Assembly (NCBI GenBank): GCA_023382385.1
Contig: JAHDVH010000001.1
Location: 62,001 to 126,000 of the forward strand
Reading direction: 5' to 3'
DNA: 64,000 bases
Source: a bacterium
GTDB lineage: Bacteria > Electryoneota > RPQS01
The notes beneath the pieces were generated by a model. That model did not search any database. It worked only from the letters and a program-made list of their open reading frames with translations, and was not told the DNA's origin. Made by a program: the position numbers and the translations under genes. Shown here in pieces: positions 27,307 through 37,192 of the stretch (the first letter of the stretch is position 1; the number at the start of each line of letters is the position of its first letter).

Positions 27307-29931
27307 ATGAACATTGATCAATGGACCATAAAAGCGCAGGAGGCTCTGCAATCCGCACAGGCGATTGCGCGGGATCAGAGTCATCAGGCTCTGACGCCGT
27401 TGCATTTGCTTGGGGGGATGCTGCGCGATGATGAAGGCATAGTCGCGGAGATTATTGGAAAGCTCGGTCTGAAGGCGGCTGATATCCGTCGGCTGGTGGA
27501 TATTGAGATTGCCAAAATGCCGCGCGTCACAGGTTCTGTTGGATCCACGTATCTCGCGCCCGAGACGTCGCGTCTGTTTGAAAGCGCGCTAAAGGAGATG
27601 AGCGATCTCGGAGACGAGTTTCTCTCAGTCGAGCATCTGCTCTTGGCAATGACAAGGGGCGATGACGCGGCATCGAGACTTCTGCGAGAGTCACGCATCT
27701 CGCATGGCGATGTCCTCAAAGCGATGAAGGACTTGCGCGGTGGTCAGAGCGTCAAGGATCAGAACCCTGAAGATAAGTACCGCGCGTTAGACAAATACGG
27801 GCGCGACTTGACTGACCTGGCTCGCCGTGGCAAGCTTGATCCCGTAATCGGACGGGACGATGAAATCCGCCGTGTTTTGCAGGTATTGACACGACGGACG
27901 AAGAATAACCCCGTGCTGATCGGGGAACCCGGAGTGGGCAAGACTGCCATCGCTGAGGGACTTGCGCAGCGCATCGTGGCGGGGGATGTGCCTGAAAACC
28001 TCAAGAACAAGAGAGTGGTTGCTCTCGACCTGGGCAGCCTTGTTGCTGGAGCGAAGTATCGCGGTGAATTTGAAGACCGCTTGAAAGCCGTCTTAAAAGA
28101 GGTTACTGGTGCTGAAGGCGCGATCATACTATTCATTGACGAAATGCACCAGCTGGTCGGGGCAGGCAAATCGGAAGGTGCAATGGATGCGTCAAATCTT
28201 CTCAAGCCAGCACTCGCGAAAGGTGAGCTCCACGCAGTCGGCGCCACGACAATCGACGAGTATCGAAAGCACATTGAGAAAGACCCCGCACTTGAACGCC
28301 GTTTCCAGCCAATAATGGTGCTGGAACCTTCGGTCGAGGACATGATATCTATCCTCCGTGGATTAAAAGAGAAGTACGAGGTCCATCACGGCGTCCGCAT
28401 CACAGACGGCGCACTGATTGCCGCTGCGCAACTCGCTGACCGCTACATAACCGACCGATTCATGCCGGACAAAGCGATAGATTTGATTGACGAAGCCGCA
28501 TCAAAGCTTCGTCTTGAAATCGATTCGATGCCGGACGAAATTGATACGCTCGTTCGCAGAATTCGCCAGCTCGAAATCGAAAGAGTGGCGGTTGCGCGGG
28601 AGAGAGACGGCGCCTCGCAAGAACGGCTGAAGACAATTGACGAGGAACTTTTGAAGCTGAAGGCGGACGAGCACGCTCTTCGCCTGCAATGGGAGCAGGA
28701 GAAGAAGATCATTCAACAGATACGTCAAATCAAAGAGCAGATCGAACAGGCCAAGCTTGAGGAGCAGCAGGCCGAGCGAATCGGCGATCTGGGCAAAGTC
28801 TCTGAGATTAGGTATGGTTTGCTCAGAGATCTTGAACGCAAAATGGAGCGGGCACAAACGGACCTCGCAAAGCTGCAAGCTACGCAATCACTATTGAAAG
28901 AGGAAGTCACTGAAGACGACATTGCGGAAGTAGTCTCAAAGTGGACTGGTATTCCCGTTTCGCGCATGCTTGAAGGCGAGCGCGAAAAGTTGCTGCACAT
29001 CGAAGAGCGGCTTCACGAACGGATTGTTGGACAGGACGTTGCCGTAAGTGCCGTCGCGGCAGCGATTCGCAGAGGGCGCGCCGGTTTATCAGAAGAGAGC
29101 AAGCCGATCGGGAGCTTTATGTTTCTGGGTCCAACAGGAGTGGGGAAGACGGAACTTGCTCGAGCATTAAGTGAGTTCTTGTTCAACGATGAGCATGCGA
29201 TGATCCGGATTGATATGTCAGAGTATCAGGAACGGCACACTGTATCACGATTAATCGGCGCTCCTCCGGGCTACGTAGGGCACGACGAAGGTGGACAACT
29301 CACCGAGGCAATTCGCCGCCGACCCTATAGTGTTCTGCTGCTCGATGAGATTGAAAAGGCGCATCCGGATGTCTGGAATATTCTGCTGCAAGTGCTTGAT
29401 GACGGACGATTGACCGATTCCAAAGGCCGTACGGTCGACTTCAAGAACACTATCGTCATTATGACATCAAACATCGGCTCAGATTTGATTAGTGCGAGAG
29501 CGGAAAAGCTCGAGAGCGCAGACGGGTATGAGGAAGTCAGATCGGCTGTGCTGGACCTGTTGAAACATTCCATTCGCCCGGAGTTCTTGAACCGCATTGA
29601 CGAAATTCTTGTGTTTGGACCGTTGACAAGGGAGAACTTGACTCGGATCCTCGATATCCAGATCGCGTTTGTAGCGAGGCGTCTTGCAAAGCTATCAATA
29701 GAATTGACAATGACTGCGAAGGCAAAGGAACTCATACTGGCGAGCGGCTACGATCCAGTCTTTGGGGCGCGACCCATGAAGCGAGCTATCCAGACCCTCT
29801 TATTGAACCCCTTGTCAGAAGCAGTTCTATCCGGTCAAGTGCTGCCGGGCAGCCAAGTGGAGGCGGACGAGCTACGCGGAGAGCTTTCGATAACGGTGGT
29901 GAATCCTGAGGAACGCCCAGAATTCGCGTAA
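27307..29931 (+). CDS. clpB: ATP-dependent disaggregase ClpB
   Basis: An 874-residue Hsp100 that threads aggregated proteins through its hexamer together with DnaK. Order: N-domain (about 1-145), first AAA+ module with Walker A GEPGVGKT (about 206-213), a long coiled-coil middle domain rich in Glu/Lys/Gln (about 400-530) that distinguishes ClpB from ClpA/ClpC, and a second AAA+ module with GPTGVGKT (about 608-615) followed by the C-terminal small domain. Pore loop KYRGEFE is present. Start ATG 27307; no strong ribosome-binding site. Ends at a strong terminator, so dnaK and clpB may form one heat-shock unit. Confidence 0.98.
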   Translation: MNIDQWTIKAQEALQSAQAIARDQSHQALTPLHLLGGMLRDDEGIVAEIIGKLGLKAADIRRLVDIEIAKMPRVTGSVGSTYLAPETSRLFESALKEMSDLGDEFLSVEHLLLAMTRGDDAASRLLRESRISHGDVLKAMKDLRGGQSVKDQNPEDKYRALDKYGRDLTDLARRGKLDPVIGRDDEIRRVLQVLTRRTKNNPVLIGEPGVGKTAIAEGLAQRIVAGDVPENLKNKRVVALDLGSLVAGAKYRGEFEDRLKAVLKEVTGAEGAIILFIDEMHQLVGAGKSEGAMDASNLLKPALAKGELHAVGATTIDEYRKHIEKDPALERRFQPIMVLEPSVEDMISILRGLKEKYEVHHGVRITDGALIAAAQLADRYITDRFMPDKAIDLIDEAASKLRLEIDSMPDEIDTLVRRIRQLEIERVAVARERDGASQERLKTIDEELLKLKADEHALRLQWEQEKKIIQQIRQIKEQIEQAKLEEQQAERIGDLGKVSEIRYGLLRDLERKMERAQTDLAKLQATQSLLKEEVTEDDIAEVVSKWTGIPVSRMLEGEREKLLHIEERLHERIVGQDVAVSAVAAAIRRGRAGLSEESKPIGSFMFLGPTGVGKTELARALSEFLFNDEHAMIRIDMSEYQERHTVSRLIGAPPGYVGHDEGGQLTEAIRRRPYSVLLLDEIEKAHPDVWNILLQVLDDGRLTDSKGRTVDFKNTIVIMTSNIGSDLISARAEKLESADGYEEVRSAVLDLLKHSIRPEFLNRIDEILVFGPLTRENLTRILDIQIAFVARRLAKLSIELTMTAKAKELILASGYDPVFGARPMKRAIQTLLLNPLSEAVLSGQVLPGSQVEADELRGELSITVVNPEERPEFA

Positions 29932-29947
29932 GTTAGAAATAGCGTCG

Positions 29948-29985
29948 AAAGGGCTGGAAATTGTTGATTTCCGGCCCTTTTTTTT
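29948..29985 (+). terminator. Strong rho-independent terminator after clpB
   Basis: AAAGGGCTGGAAAT and ATTTCCGGCCCTTT pair over 14 positions (one T-G wobble) around a 5-nt loop, followed by a run of eight T. Confidence 0.92.
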
Positions 29986-29992
29986 GTATATT
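29964..29992 (+). promoter_or_regulatory. Predicted promoter of the B12-binding protein gene, embedded in a terminator
   Basis: TTGATT (29964-29969, in the loop and 3' arm of the clpB terminator), 17 bp, TATATT (29987-29992, just after the T-run). Transcription would start near 29999, giving a leader of about 70 nt. Confidence 0.55.
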
Positions 29993-30010
29993 GAACGTTT
30001 AGCTGGATGA

Positions 30011-30037
30011 AAATGTGCAATTTGCGAGGGCACATTT
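30011..30037 (+). other. Leader hairpin before the B12-binding protein
   Basis: AAATGTGC (30011-30018) and GCACATTT (30030-30037) are perfect 8-bp inverted arms with an 11-nt loop at the very start of the predicted transcript. There is no T-run after it. It is far too small for a known cobalamin riboswitch. Confidence 0.4.
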
Positions 30038-30069
30038 GTTCCATTAATTCCCTTTCTCCAACTACCCTT

Positions 30070-30477
30070 ATGGATAGAAAAATCAGAGTCTTAGTAGCAA
30101 AGCCGGGATTGGATGGCCACGATCGTGGTGCTAAGGTGATGGCGGCTGCCCTTCGAGATGCAGGTATGGAGGTCATCTACACAGGCCTCCGACAAACTCC
30201 AGAGATGATTGTCACGGCGGCTCTGCAAGAGGATGTTGATGTGGTTGCACTATCAATTCTCTCTGGCGCTCACATGACATTTTTTCCGGCGGTTCTGCAG
30301 CTGATGCAGGAGAAGGGCATTGGCGATGTCCTGTTGACCGGAGGCGGAATCATCCCGAAATCCGACATGGATGAATTGGAGAAACTTGGGGTTGGAAAGC
30401 TGTTTGGCCCGGGCACGCCCACCACGGAGCCAATCAACTATATCAAAGAGTGGGTAGCTTCGAATCGAGCCGCATAA
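30070..30477 (+). CDS. Cobalamin-binding small subunit, methylmalonyl-CoA mutase type
   Basis: A 135-residue stand-alone B12-binding domain of the kind forming the small subunit or C-terminal part of acyl-CoA mutases. The base-off motif DxHxxG is intact (Asp15, His17, Gly20 in [10 protein letters not shown]), followed by LSILSGAH and the TGGGI and FGPGTPT turns that cradle the nucleotide tail. ATG 30070 is chosen because the family starts just before [11 protein letters not shown]; an in-frame ATG at 30007 adds 21 unlike residues. No mutase large subunit, epimerase or MeaB is in the window, so the partner lies elsewhere. Confidence 0.88.
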   Translation: MDRKIRVLVAKPGLDGHDRGAKVMAAALRDAGMEVIYTGLRQTPEMIVTAALQEDVDVVALSILSGAHMTFFPAVLQLMQEKGIGDVLLTGGGIIPKSDMDELEKLGVGKLFGPGTPTTEPINYIKEWVASNRAA

Positions 30478-30508
30478 GCATAGTTCATCAACAGCCTACG
30501 AATAGAGT

Positions 30509-31258
30509 ATGTCCGGTCATAGCAAATGGGCGACTATCCGTCGCAAGAAAGAGAAGATTGACGCCGCTCGCGGCAAAGTCTTTACCAAGCTGATCCGAGA
30601 GATTCAGATCTCCTCGCGTATGGGGGGCTCGGACCCAAATTCAAATCCCAGGCTGCGAACCGCGATTGACGCGGCCAAAGCAGCGAATATGCCTGCGGCG
30701 AATCTCGAACGTGCTATCAAGAAGGGTGCTGGCGAGCTGGATGGGCAGCAGATGGAAGAAGTCCTCTATGAGGGATACGGCCCGGCAGGGGTGGCAATTC
30801 TGATTGACACGGCGACGGATAACCGCAATCGCACAGTTGGAGAAATTCGCGCAGTGTTTAACAAGCGCGGGGGGTCGATGGCAGAGGCAGGTGCGGTATC
30901 CTGGATGTTTGAGAAGCTTGGCTATCTCACATTGAACGGCGATCAGGCAAGCGAGGAGCAGCTGATGGAAGTTGCACTTGACGCGGGTGCGACAGACGTT
31001 AAAGGCGATGGAGATGTGTGGGAAGTTTACTGCGCGACGAGTGAGCTGTACAACGTGAAAGCGTCACTTGAATCAGCCGGCATGAAAGTCGAATCGGCTG
31101 AACTTTCCTACGTTCCGAACAATACGATCAAGGTGGAAGATGCCGGTTCTGCGAAGTCCGTCTTGACACTAATTGAGCTCCTCGAGGACCTGGATGACGT
31201 CCAGAGTGTCTACTCAAACTACGAGATGGACGACAGTTTGATCGAAAGTCTTGCTTGA
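30509..31258 (+). CDS. yebC: YebC/PmpR (TACO1) family protein
   Basis: A 249-residue three-domain protein with the family signature MSGHSKWATIRRKKEKIDAA and the GGSDPNSNPRLR loop. Members were first annotated as transcription regulators; some act on translation. It lies directly upstream of ruvC (stop overlapping the ruvC start), the common yebC-ruvCAB order. ATG 30509 is fixed by the conserved N-terminus. Confidence 0.95.
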   Translation: MSGHSKWATIRRKKEKIDAARGKVFTKLIREIQISSRMGGSDPNSNPRLRTAIDAAKAANMPAANLERAIKKGAGELDGQQMEEVLYEGYGPAGVAILIDTATDNRNRTVGEIRAVFNKRGGSMAEAGAVSWMFEKLGYLTLNGDQASEEQLMEVALDAGATDVKGDGDVWEVYCATSELYNVKASLESAGMKVESAELSYVPNNTIKVEDAGSAKSVLTLIELLEDLDDVQSVYSNYEMDDSLIESLA

Positions 31259-31773
31259 TGAACGCGTTTCCCCCTGTAGAAATCATTCTTGGGGTTGATC
31301 CTGGATTGACGTGCACGGGATGGGGGATAGTGAAGAGAGAATCACGCAAACTCATCTACGTAGATAGCGGGTGCCTGCGTACTAAGTCATCAACGGTGAT
31401 GGCCGAGCGCCTGAGCTACTTGTACGAAGAGATTGTCGCGATATGCCGCAAGCATTCGGTTACCAGTGGGGCGGTCGAGGCGGGGTATGTCGGCACAGGT
31501 GCATTGTCCGCTCTGAAACTCGGTCAGGCGCGAGCTTGCGCGGTTCTTGCCATACAACGGGAAACAGGAAGAGTTTTGGACATTGCGCCTCGTGAAGTAA
31601 AACTGTCCATTACCGGAAACGGCGCCAGTTCCAAGCAGCAGGTGAGCTACATGGTTGCGCAGATTCTTGGGGTTGAGTTTGACCGCGGCGAAGAGGACAT
31701 TTCAGATGCACTCGCAGTTGCTCTGGCAGCCGCGAATGCACGGCAGATCAAACCACTTGCAGCGCGCACATGA
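31258..31773 (+). CDS. ruvC: Crossover junction endodeoxyribonuclease RuvC
   Basis: A 171-residue Holliday junction resolvase. The RNase H-like fold carries Asp14 in GVDPGLTCTGWG, the second acidic residue in GAVEAGYVG, and the C-terminal pair in EEDISDALAVAL. ATG 31258 overlaps the yebC stop by one base; a TTG one codon earlier is in frame. It forms the RuvABC resolvasome with the next two genes. Confidence 0.96.
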   Translation: MNAFPPVEIILGVDPGLTCTGWGIVKRESRKLIYVDSGCLRTKSSTVMAERLSYLYEEIVAICRKHSVTSGAVEAGYVGTGALSALKLGQARACAVLAIQRETGRVLDIAPREVKLSITGNGASSKQQVSYMVAQILGVEFDRGEEDISDALAVALAAANARQIKPLAART

Positions 31774-32357
31774 TGGAGTACTTGAAGGGGCGACTTGTTG
31801 CGAAATCACCTTCAGAGGTTGTTTTGGAAGTCGGTGGCGTTGCCTTTGCGGCACGAATTGCTCTGAGCACCTTCGACAAGCTGCCTGCTGTTGGTGAAGA
31901 AGCGAAAGTCTGGACGAAGTTGTTCGTACGTGATGAGCAAGTTGAGTTATTCGGGTTTTCCTCGCGCGATGAACGCTGGGTGTTCGATGAGCTTATTTCA
32001 ATCAGCGGGGTTGGACCAAGGCTCGCGTTAACATTGCTTTCTGGTATGTCGGCAGAGTTGGTAAGAGAGACGATTGCTGCAGGCGACGCTGCCCGATTGA
32101 AATCTGTGAGGGGGATCGGGGCCAAGATTGCGGATCGCATAGTCCTCGAGCTTGGGAAGAAGTTCTCGCAAGCATCAACAGAGTGGACACCAAGCAGTCT
32201 CTCATCTAACGGCAACACTGCCGTTGTACAAGCACGACAAGCTCTCCTCGCGTTGGGCTTGACACAGGCCGAAGTGGATAAGAGCCTTGAATCTGCCCGC
32301 AATCGGAATATTGAAGACGCCGAATCATTGATCAAGTTTGTGTTGCATAAAGGCTGA
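31770..32357 (+). CDS. ruvA: Holliday junction branch migration protein RuvA
   Basis: A 195-residue tetrameric junction-binding protein. It has an N-terminal OB fold ([22 protein letters not shown]), two helix-hairpin-helix motifs ([15 protein letters not shown] and [16 protein letters not shown]), and a C-terminal helical domain that contacts RuvB (about 145-195, [16 protein letters not shown]). It overlaps ruvC by 4 bp. Two consecutive ATG codons (31770 and 31773) are possible starts. Confidence 0.96.
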   Translation: MMEYLKGRLVAKSPSEVVLEVGGVAFAARIALSTFDKLPAVGEEAKVWTKLFVRDEQVELFGFSSRDERWVFDELISISGVGPRLALTLLSGMSAELVRETIAAGDAARLKSVRGIGAKIADRIVLELGKKFSQASTEWTPSSLSSNGNTAVVQARQALLALGLTQAEVDKSLESARNRNIEDAESLIKFVLHKG

Positions 32358-33373
32358 TGCCAAGGCTCATCGAACCCATACTGCAGGAAGATGACCAGGT
32401 TGTTGAGCAGAGTCTCAGACCCGTCAGTTTCGCCGAGTTCGTAGGACAACAGCGCGTCAAGGAACAATTGAGCGTGTTTCTGCAAGCCGCGCGAGAACGT
32501 GGTGAGGCGCTTGACCATTGCTTGCTCTACGGTCCGCCCGGACTAGGCAAGACGACACTCGCGCACTTGATCGCCCGCGAAATGGGCACTCATATCCGGG
32601 TGACGACGGGGCCTGTTTTGGAACGTCCAGCTGACCTGGCAGGTCTGCTCACAAACCTTCAGCAGGGCGATGTGCTGTTCATTGACGAGATCCACCGATT
32701 GAACGCTACGGTCGAGGAGTATCTCTATCCCGCTCTGGAAGATTTTCGTTTGGATATTCTCATTGACAAGGGTGCCGCAGCGCGAACATTGCAGCTGAAC
32801 TTAAGTCGCTTCACATTGGTCGGCGCGACGACGCGTGCAGGCTTGCTGACGTCACCCTTGCGCTCGAGGTTTGGAGTTACGCTGCGCTTGGACTATTACT
32901 CGCCAGAAGAGTTGGTTCAGATACTTCATCGAACAGCACGACTGATGAATGTCGCGGCTACAGAAGAGGGAATGTGGGAAGTTGCCTCGAGGTCGCGAGG
33001 AACTCCGCGAGTTGCCAATCGGCTGTTAAGACGAGTTCGCGATGTCGCACAGGTGAGGGGAGAGAAGAGTATCTCTGCTGACCTTGCGAAGGAAGCTTTG
33101 CATCTTTTGGAAATTGATGATTTTGGCCTCGATGACCTTGACAAGCGACTTATGCTCGCATTGCTTGAAAAGTTTCGCGGCGGCCCGGTTGGTCTTGGCA
33201 CACTCGCAGTTACGGTCGGAGAGGATGAAGGTACCCTTGAAGAGCTATGCGAACCATACTTGATTCGGCAAGGATTCTTGGAACGTACCGCTCGCGGGCG
33301 GCAAGCAACAATGCGCGCATTTGAGCACTTTGGGATCCATCGTCATACCGCGGACCAGACGCGGTTCTTATGA
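32357..33373 (+). CDS. ruvB: Holliday junction branch migration helicase RuvB
   Basis: A 338-residue AAA+ motor. Walker A GPPGLGKT is at residues 59-66, Walker B is LFIDEIHR, sensor 1 is VGATTRAG followed by PLRSRFG (arginine finger), and the C-terminal winged helix ends [14 protein letters not shown]. Its ATG overlaps the ruvA stop by 1 bp. Confidence 0.98.
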   Translation: MPRLIEPILQEDDQVVEQSLRPVSFAEFVGQQRVKEQLSVFLQAARERGEALDHCLLYGPPGLGKTTLAHLIAREMGTHIRVTTGPVLERPADLAGLLTNLQQGDVLFIDEIHRLNATVEEYLYPALEDFRLDILIDKGAAARTLQLNLSRFTLVGATTRAGLLTSPLRSRFGVTLRLDYYSPEELVQILHRTARLMNVAATEEGMWEVASRSRGTPRVANRLLRRVRDVAQVRGEKSISADLAKEALHLLEIDDFGLDDLDKRLMLALLEKFRGGPVGLGTLAVTVGEDEGTLEELCEPYLIRQGFLERTARGRQATMRAFEHFGIHRHTADQTRFL

Positions 33374-33422
33374 TAGTTTTGACAACAGCTTTGCTAAGCA
33401 CCATTAGGAGTATACAAACGCA

Positions 33423-34499
33423 ATGCCAGTAACATCGGCAGTCTATGAACCCCGGGGTGTACAGACCATTCCGCGCCTGTCCGACTTCAAGTACAATTTG
33501 CCAGAGAAGCTGATTGCGCAGTCTCCTCTTGAACGCCGTGACCAGTCGCGCATGCTTGTGGTGGATCGGGAGACCAAAGAAGTTCGGGACGAGCTCTTCA
33601 CAGATATCACGAACTATGTGAATAAAGGCGACGTTGTTGTTGTGAACGCAACTCGTGTCTTTCCGGCGCGCCTGTTCGGGTATAAGGAGAAAACCGAAGC
33701 AGAAATCGAAGTCTTTCTATTGAGAAAATTGACGGACGAACTTTGGGAAGTATTGGTGAAACCCGCTCGCAAGGTCCGAACGGGCAACAATATTATTATC
33801 GGCGACGAAATTGTTTGTGAAGTAATTGACAACACAACGAGTGGTGGAAGGGTGGTGCGTTTTCACTACGAGGGGGATTTTGCAAGCCTCGTCGAAAAGC
33901 ACGGTAAGCCTCCACTTCCACCCTATATCCGGCGCGAACCGACACCGGATGACAAGGATCGTTATCAGACGATTTTTGCGCAAGAGTCGGGTGCAGTCGC
34001 GGCTCCCACCGCAGGACTTCATTTCACTAAGGAAATGGTCAGCAAGCTGAAACGCAAAGGGGTGGAAATCGCTCCGATTATCTTACACGTCGGACTCGGT
34101 ACGTTTCGCCCTGTTCAAGTTGAAGATCTGTCACGCCATAGGATGGACTCTGAGTACTACGAAGTCATGCAATCCACTGTGGATATGGTGAACGGAGCGA
34201 TCGAACGTGGCAACAAGATAATCGCAATCGGCACTTCAGTAACGCGCACGCTCGAAACGGTTGCGAATTTCAACGGTGGAATCAAGCCTGCAAGCGGTTG
34301 GACAGATAAGTTCATTTATCCGCCCTATCACTTCAAAGTCGTGGACACACTTTTGACTAACTTCCATTTGCCCGGATCGACGCTTCTTATGCTCGTGTCC
34401 GCCTTTAGTGACCGCGAATTCATTATGAAGGCTTATCGCCATGCCGTCAAGGAGAAGTACCGCTTCTACAGCTATGGCGATTGTATGTTGATTCTTTGA
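33423..34499 (+). CDS. queA: S-adenosylmethionine:tRNA ribosyltransferase-isomerase
   Basis: A 358-residue enzyme that transfers and isomerises the ribosyl group of SAM onto 7-aminomethyl-7-deazaguanine in tRNA, the next-to-last step of queuosine synthesis. Seen: FKYNLPEKLIAQSPLERRDQSR, VVVNATRVFPARLFG, GAVAAPTAGLHFT, HVGLGTFRPV and FHLPGSTLLMLVSAF. ATG 33423 has AGGAG 12 nt upstream, rather far. TATACA lies 6 nt before this ATG and could be a -10 for a leaderless mRNA, though its -35 match is poor. Fits the usual place after ruvB. Confidence 0.96.
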   Translation: MPVTSAVYEPRGVQTIPRLSDFKYNLPEKLIAQSPLERRDQSRMLVVDRETKEVRDELFTDITNYVNKGDVVVVNATRVFPARLFGYKEKTEAEIEVFLLRKLTDELWEVLVKPARKVRTGNNIIIGDEIVCEVIDNTTSGGRVVRFHYEGDFASLVEKHGKPPLPPYIRREPTPDDKDRYQTIFAQESGAVAAPTAGLHFTKEMVSKLKRKGVEIAPIILHVGLGTFRPVQVEDLSRHRMDSEYYEVMQSTVDMVNGAIERGNKIIAIGTSVTRTLETVANFNGGIKPASGWTDKFIYPPYHFKVVDTLLTNFHLPGSTLLMLVSAFSDREFIMKAYRHAVKEKYRFYSYGDCMLIL

Positions 34500-35191
34500 C
34501 CTATGCGTTGCTGATTCCCGCTGCTGGACGCGGAGAGCGGTTAGTTTCAGCCGTGTCAAAAGCGCTTGTAACAATTGCAGGCAAACCAATTCTGTGGTGG
34601 GCCGTCAAGTCGTTTTTAGAAGACGCCAACCTGCGGCAGATCGTGATAGCGGCATCGAAAAGCGATACGTCTACTATTCGAGACCTGTTTGATGGTAGCT
34701 CGCCGCATGCAAGATTTGAGGTCGTTGAAGGCGGAGCGAGTAGGCAAGACTCTGTCGGAAAAGCGTTGGACGTTGTAGACTCGGACGTGGAACTCATACT
34801 GGTGCACGATGCTGCACGACCGATCCTAAGTAAGTCCACGATCAAAGCCGTGATTGATGCGTTGCATGCCTCCGAAGCGGCAGTTCCGGGGCTTCCAGTG
34901 GTTGATACGATTAAGCAAGTCAATAGCCAGTCTTTCGTTGAGTGCACCTTGCTGCGCGAAAGACTATTTGCCATTCAGACTCCGCAGGGGATTCGGGCCG
35001 ACGTGTTTCGAAAAGCGCACAGTCTGGCAAGGTCTTCCGGAGTACAATGCACGGATGACGTTGCGTTGGTAGAGCACTTCCAATTAGGAACCGTCAAGCT
35101 TGTCTCTGGCGATCCAAACAACTTTAAGATTACCCACCCTATCGATTTGACGCGTGCCGCAGCCTTGCTGCAGAAGAAACTTTCTTCGTGA
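34496..35191 (+). CDS. ispD: 2-C-methyl-D-erythritol 4-phosphate cytidylyltransferase
   Basis: A 231-residue nucleotidyltransferase of the non-mevalonate (MEP) isoprenoid pathway. Seen: LLIPAAGRGERL (nucleotide loop), LVHDAARPIL, PVVDTIKQV, AIQTPQGIRADVF, CTDDVALVE and SGDPNNFKITHPIDL. There is no in-frame ATG at the start; TTG 34496, overlapping the queA stop as TTGA, best fits the family N-terminus. TTG 34481 is an alternative. It stands next to ispF, which acts two steps later in the pathway. Confidence 0.92.
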   Translation: MTYALLIPAAGRGERLVSAVSKALVTIAGKPILWWAVKSFLEDANLRQIVIAASKSDTSTIRDLFDGSSPHARFEVVEGGASRQDSVGKALDVVDSDVELILVHDAARPILSKSTIKAVIDALHASEAAVPGLPVVDTIKQVNSQSFVECTLLRERLFAIQTPQGIRADVFRKAHSLARSSGVQCTDDVALVEHFQLGTVKLVSGDPNNFKITHPIDLTRAAALLQKKLSS

Positions 35192-35232
35192 GTTGCACGG
35201 TACCTATTTCTTCCTGCATCGTCCCTCATTAA

Positions 35233-35733
35233 ATGTATCCCGACTTGACACCTATCCGCATAGGAATTGGCATCGACGCACATCGATTTGTTGCGGGGCG
35301 GCCGCTCGTGCTTGGAGGAGTTACTATCCCTTTTGACCTCGGCTTGGAAGCTCATTCAGACGGTGACGTACTATCACATGCAGTGTTGGATGCTCTTCTG
35401 GGTGCAGCAAATGCGGGAGACAAAGGGAAGCTCTTTCCTCCCTCTGATCCACGATTTAAGGATGTGCGTTCGACCATTCTGCTGCACGAGGCCATGCGTG
35501 AAGTGATCAAGCTTGGGTATGAGGTAGGCAACGTCGATGTCAGCGTCATGTGTGAGGAACCGAAAATTGGACCTTTTCGCGAAGAAATGTGTGACGCGAT
35601 CGCTACAGCACTTGGGATCGATACTACTCGTGTTTCTGTCAAGGGCACCACTCTGGAAGGGATGGGATTTACTGGACGGAAGGAAGGAATCGCGGCTGTT
35701 GCAACAGTGTTGTTGGTGAAACAACATGACTAA
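35233..35733 (+). CDS. ispF: 2-C-methyl-D-erythritol 2,4-cyclodiphosphate synthase
   Basis: A 166-residue trimeric zinc enzyme of the MEP pathway. The metal ligands Asp15 and His17 (GIDAHRF) and His49 (VLSHAVLDALLGA) are present, with SVKGTTLEGMGFTGRKEGIAA at the C-terminus. ATG 35233. It ends overlapping gltX by 8 bp. Confidence 0.97.
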   Translation: MYPDLTPIRIGIGIDAHRFVAGRPLVLGGVTIPFDLGLEAHSDGDVLSHAVLDALLGAANAGDKGKLFPPSDPRFKDVRSTILLHEAMREVIKLGYEVGNVDVSVMCEEPKIGPFREEMCDAIATALGIDTTRVSVKGTTLEGMGFTGRKEGIAAVATVLLVKQHD

Positions 35734-37192
35734 GGAAGTTCGTACAAGGTACGCACCGAGTCCGACAGGCTTTTTGCACGTGGGCGGATTGCGTACCGCC
35801 CTTTATAACTACCTATTTGCGCGGCAGCACAATGGTCAAATTCTGCTTCGGGTCGAAGACACGGACCGCACCCGGCTTGTAGAAGGCGCGGTTGAAAACT
35901 TTCTCGATATCTTTGATTGGCTGGGAATTTCGTTCGATGAAAGTCCTCGCGCGGGTGGGCCGCACGCGCCATATGTGCAATCGGAACGACTCGATCATTA
36001 CAACAGAGCGATCGAAGTTCTCCGCCAGAACGGGCACGCTTACCCGTGTTTTTGCACGACAGAACGTCTGGAACAAGTACGAGCTGATCAACAGGCGAGG
36101 GGCGTGCCACCTATGTATGATCGGCATTGCAGATCCTTGACCCGTGAAGAAGCGCGTGCAAGGTTGGAGGCTGGCGAAGCACACGTTTGGCGAATGGCTG
36201 TGCCGGACGCGCGATCTGTTGAAGTGGACGACATCATCCGAGGAAAGGTAGTATTTCTCTCCTCGACGATTGACGACCAGGTTTTGCTTAAGAGTGACGG
36301 ATATCCGACCTATCATCTTGCTAACGTCGTAGATGATCATGAAATGAAAATCTCTCACGTGATTCGTGGCGAAGAATGGTTGCCGTCGACCCCAAAGCAC
36401 GTGTTGCTCTATGAGTTCTTTGATTGGGAATTGCCACAGTTTGCTCATCTTCCACTATTGCTAAACCCTGATCGCTCGAAAATGTCGAAGCGATCGGGAG
36501 ACGTGGCGGTCGAGGCCTATCGCGAAAAGGGGATTCTTGCGGAGTCATTGATAAACTTCGTAGCGCTTCTGGGCTGGCATCCTCAAGACGACAGAGAGTT
36601 TTTCACAATTGATGAGCTGATCCAGGAGTTTAGATTGGAAAGGGTGAGCAAAGCTGGGGCAGTGTTTGATCAAGCTAAACTGCGCTGGATGAATGCAGAG
36701 TATCTGGCGAAGCTGGACGACGAAATCGTGTGGAACGCCGTGGCGCAGCTTTTGCCTGATGCGTTGCAGGAACAGTCGGTCGCGCGAGTCAGGTATGCGG
36801 TTGAGCATTTGCGGCCCGGAGCTGAGAGCTTTGACGATTTAGCTCGTCGTGTGGTGGAGTCTTTTGCTCCGGCTTCGGATTTGGGCGAAGTATGGGAGGA
36901 AAATCAACTGAAGTTGGTTACGGAACTTGTTGAGGGTTTGTCGAGTTTGCCTGCAGAGCGATGGAACGATTTTGATCACCTGATGATTGACTTTAAAGAG
37001 TTAGCCAGCGCAGCAGGTGCTCGCCTTGGACTCAAAGGCAAGGGGATTTGGATGACGCTTCGACATGCCCTAACTGGGCGTGAACATGGTCCCGAGTTGG
37101 GACGATTGATAGGCATGTGGGGGAGAGAGGAAACTCTGAATCGTTTGAATGCCGCCGTAGCGGGCAGACTTTCCCAAGATTCACATACATGA
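35726..37192 (+). CDS. gltX: Glutamyl-tRNA synthetase
   Basis: A 488-residue class I synthetase. The HIGH-type motif HVGG is near residue 17 in SPTGFLHVGGLRTALYN, and KMSKR is at residues 252-256. A CFC and YDRHC set (about residues 110-135) resembles the zinc site of E. coli GltX. The anticodon-binding helices fill the C-terminus. Start overlaps ispF by 8 bp and the stop overlaps ddl (ATGA). Confidence 0.97.
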   Translation: MTKEVRTRYAPSPTGFLHVGGLRTALYNYLFARQHNGQILLRVEDTDRTRLVEGAVENFLDIFDWLGISFDESPRAGGPHAPYVQSERLDHYNRAIEVLRQNGHAYPCFCTTERLEQVRADQQARGVPPMYDRHCRSLTREEARARLEAGEAHVWRMAVPDARSVEVDDIIRGKVVFLSSTIDDQVLLKSDGYPTYHLANVVDDHEMKISHVIRGEEWLPSTPKHVLLYEFFDWELPQFAHLPLLLNPDRSKMSKRSGDVAVEAYREKGILAESLINFVALLGWHPQDDREFFTIDELIQEFRLERVSKAGAVFDQAKLRWMNAEYLAKLDDEIVWNAVAQLLPDALQEQSVARVRYAVEHLRPGAESFDDLARRVVESFAPASDLGEVWEENQLKLVTELVEGLSSLPAERWNDFDHLMIDFKELASAAGARLGLKGKGIWMTLRHALTGREHGPELGRLIGMWGREETLNRLNAAVAGRLSQDSHT

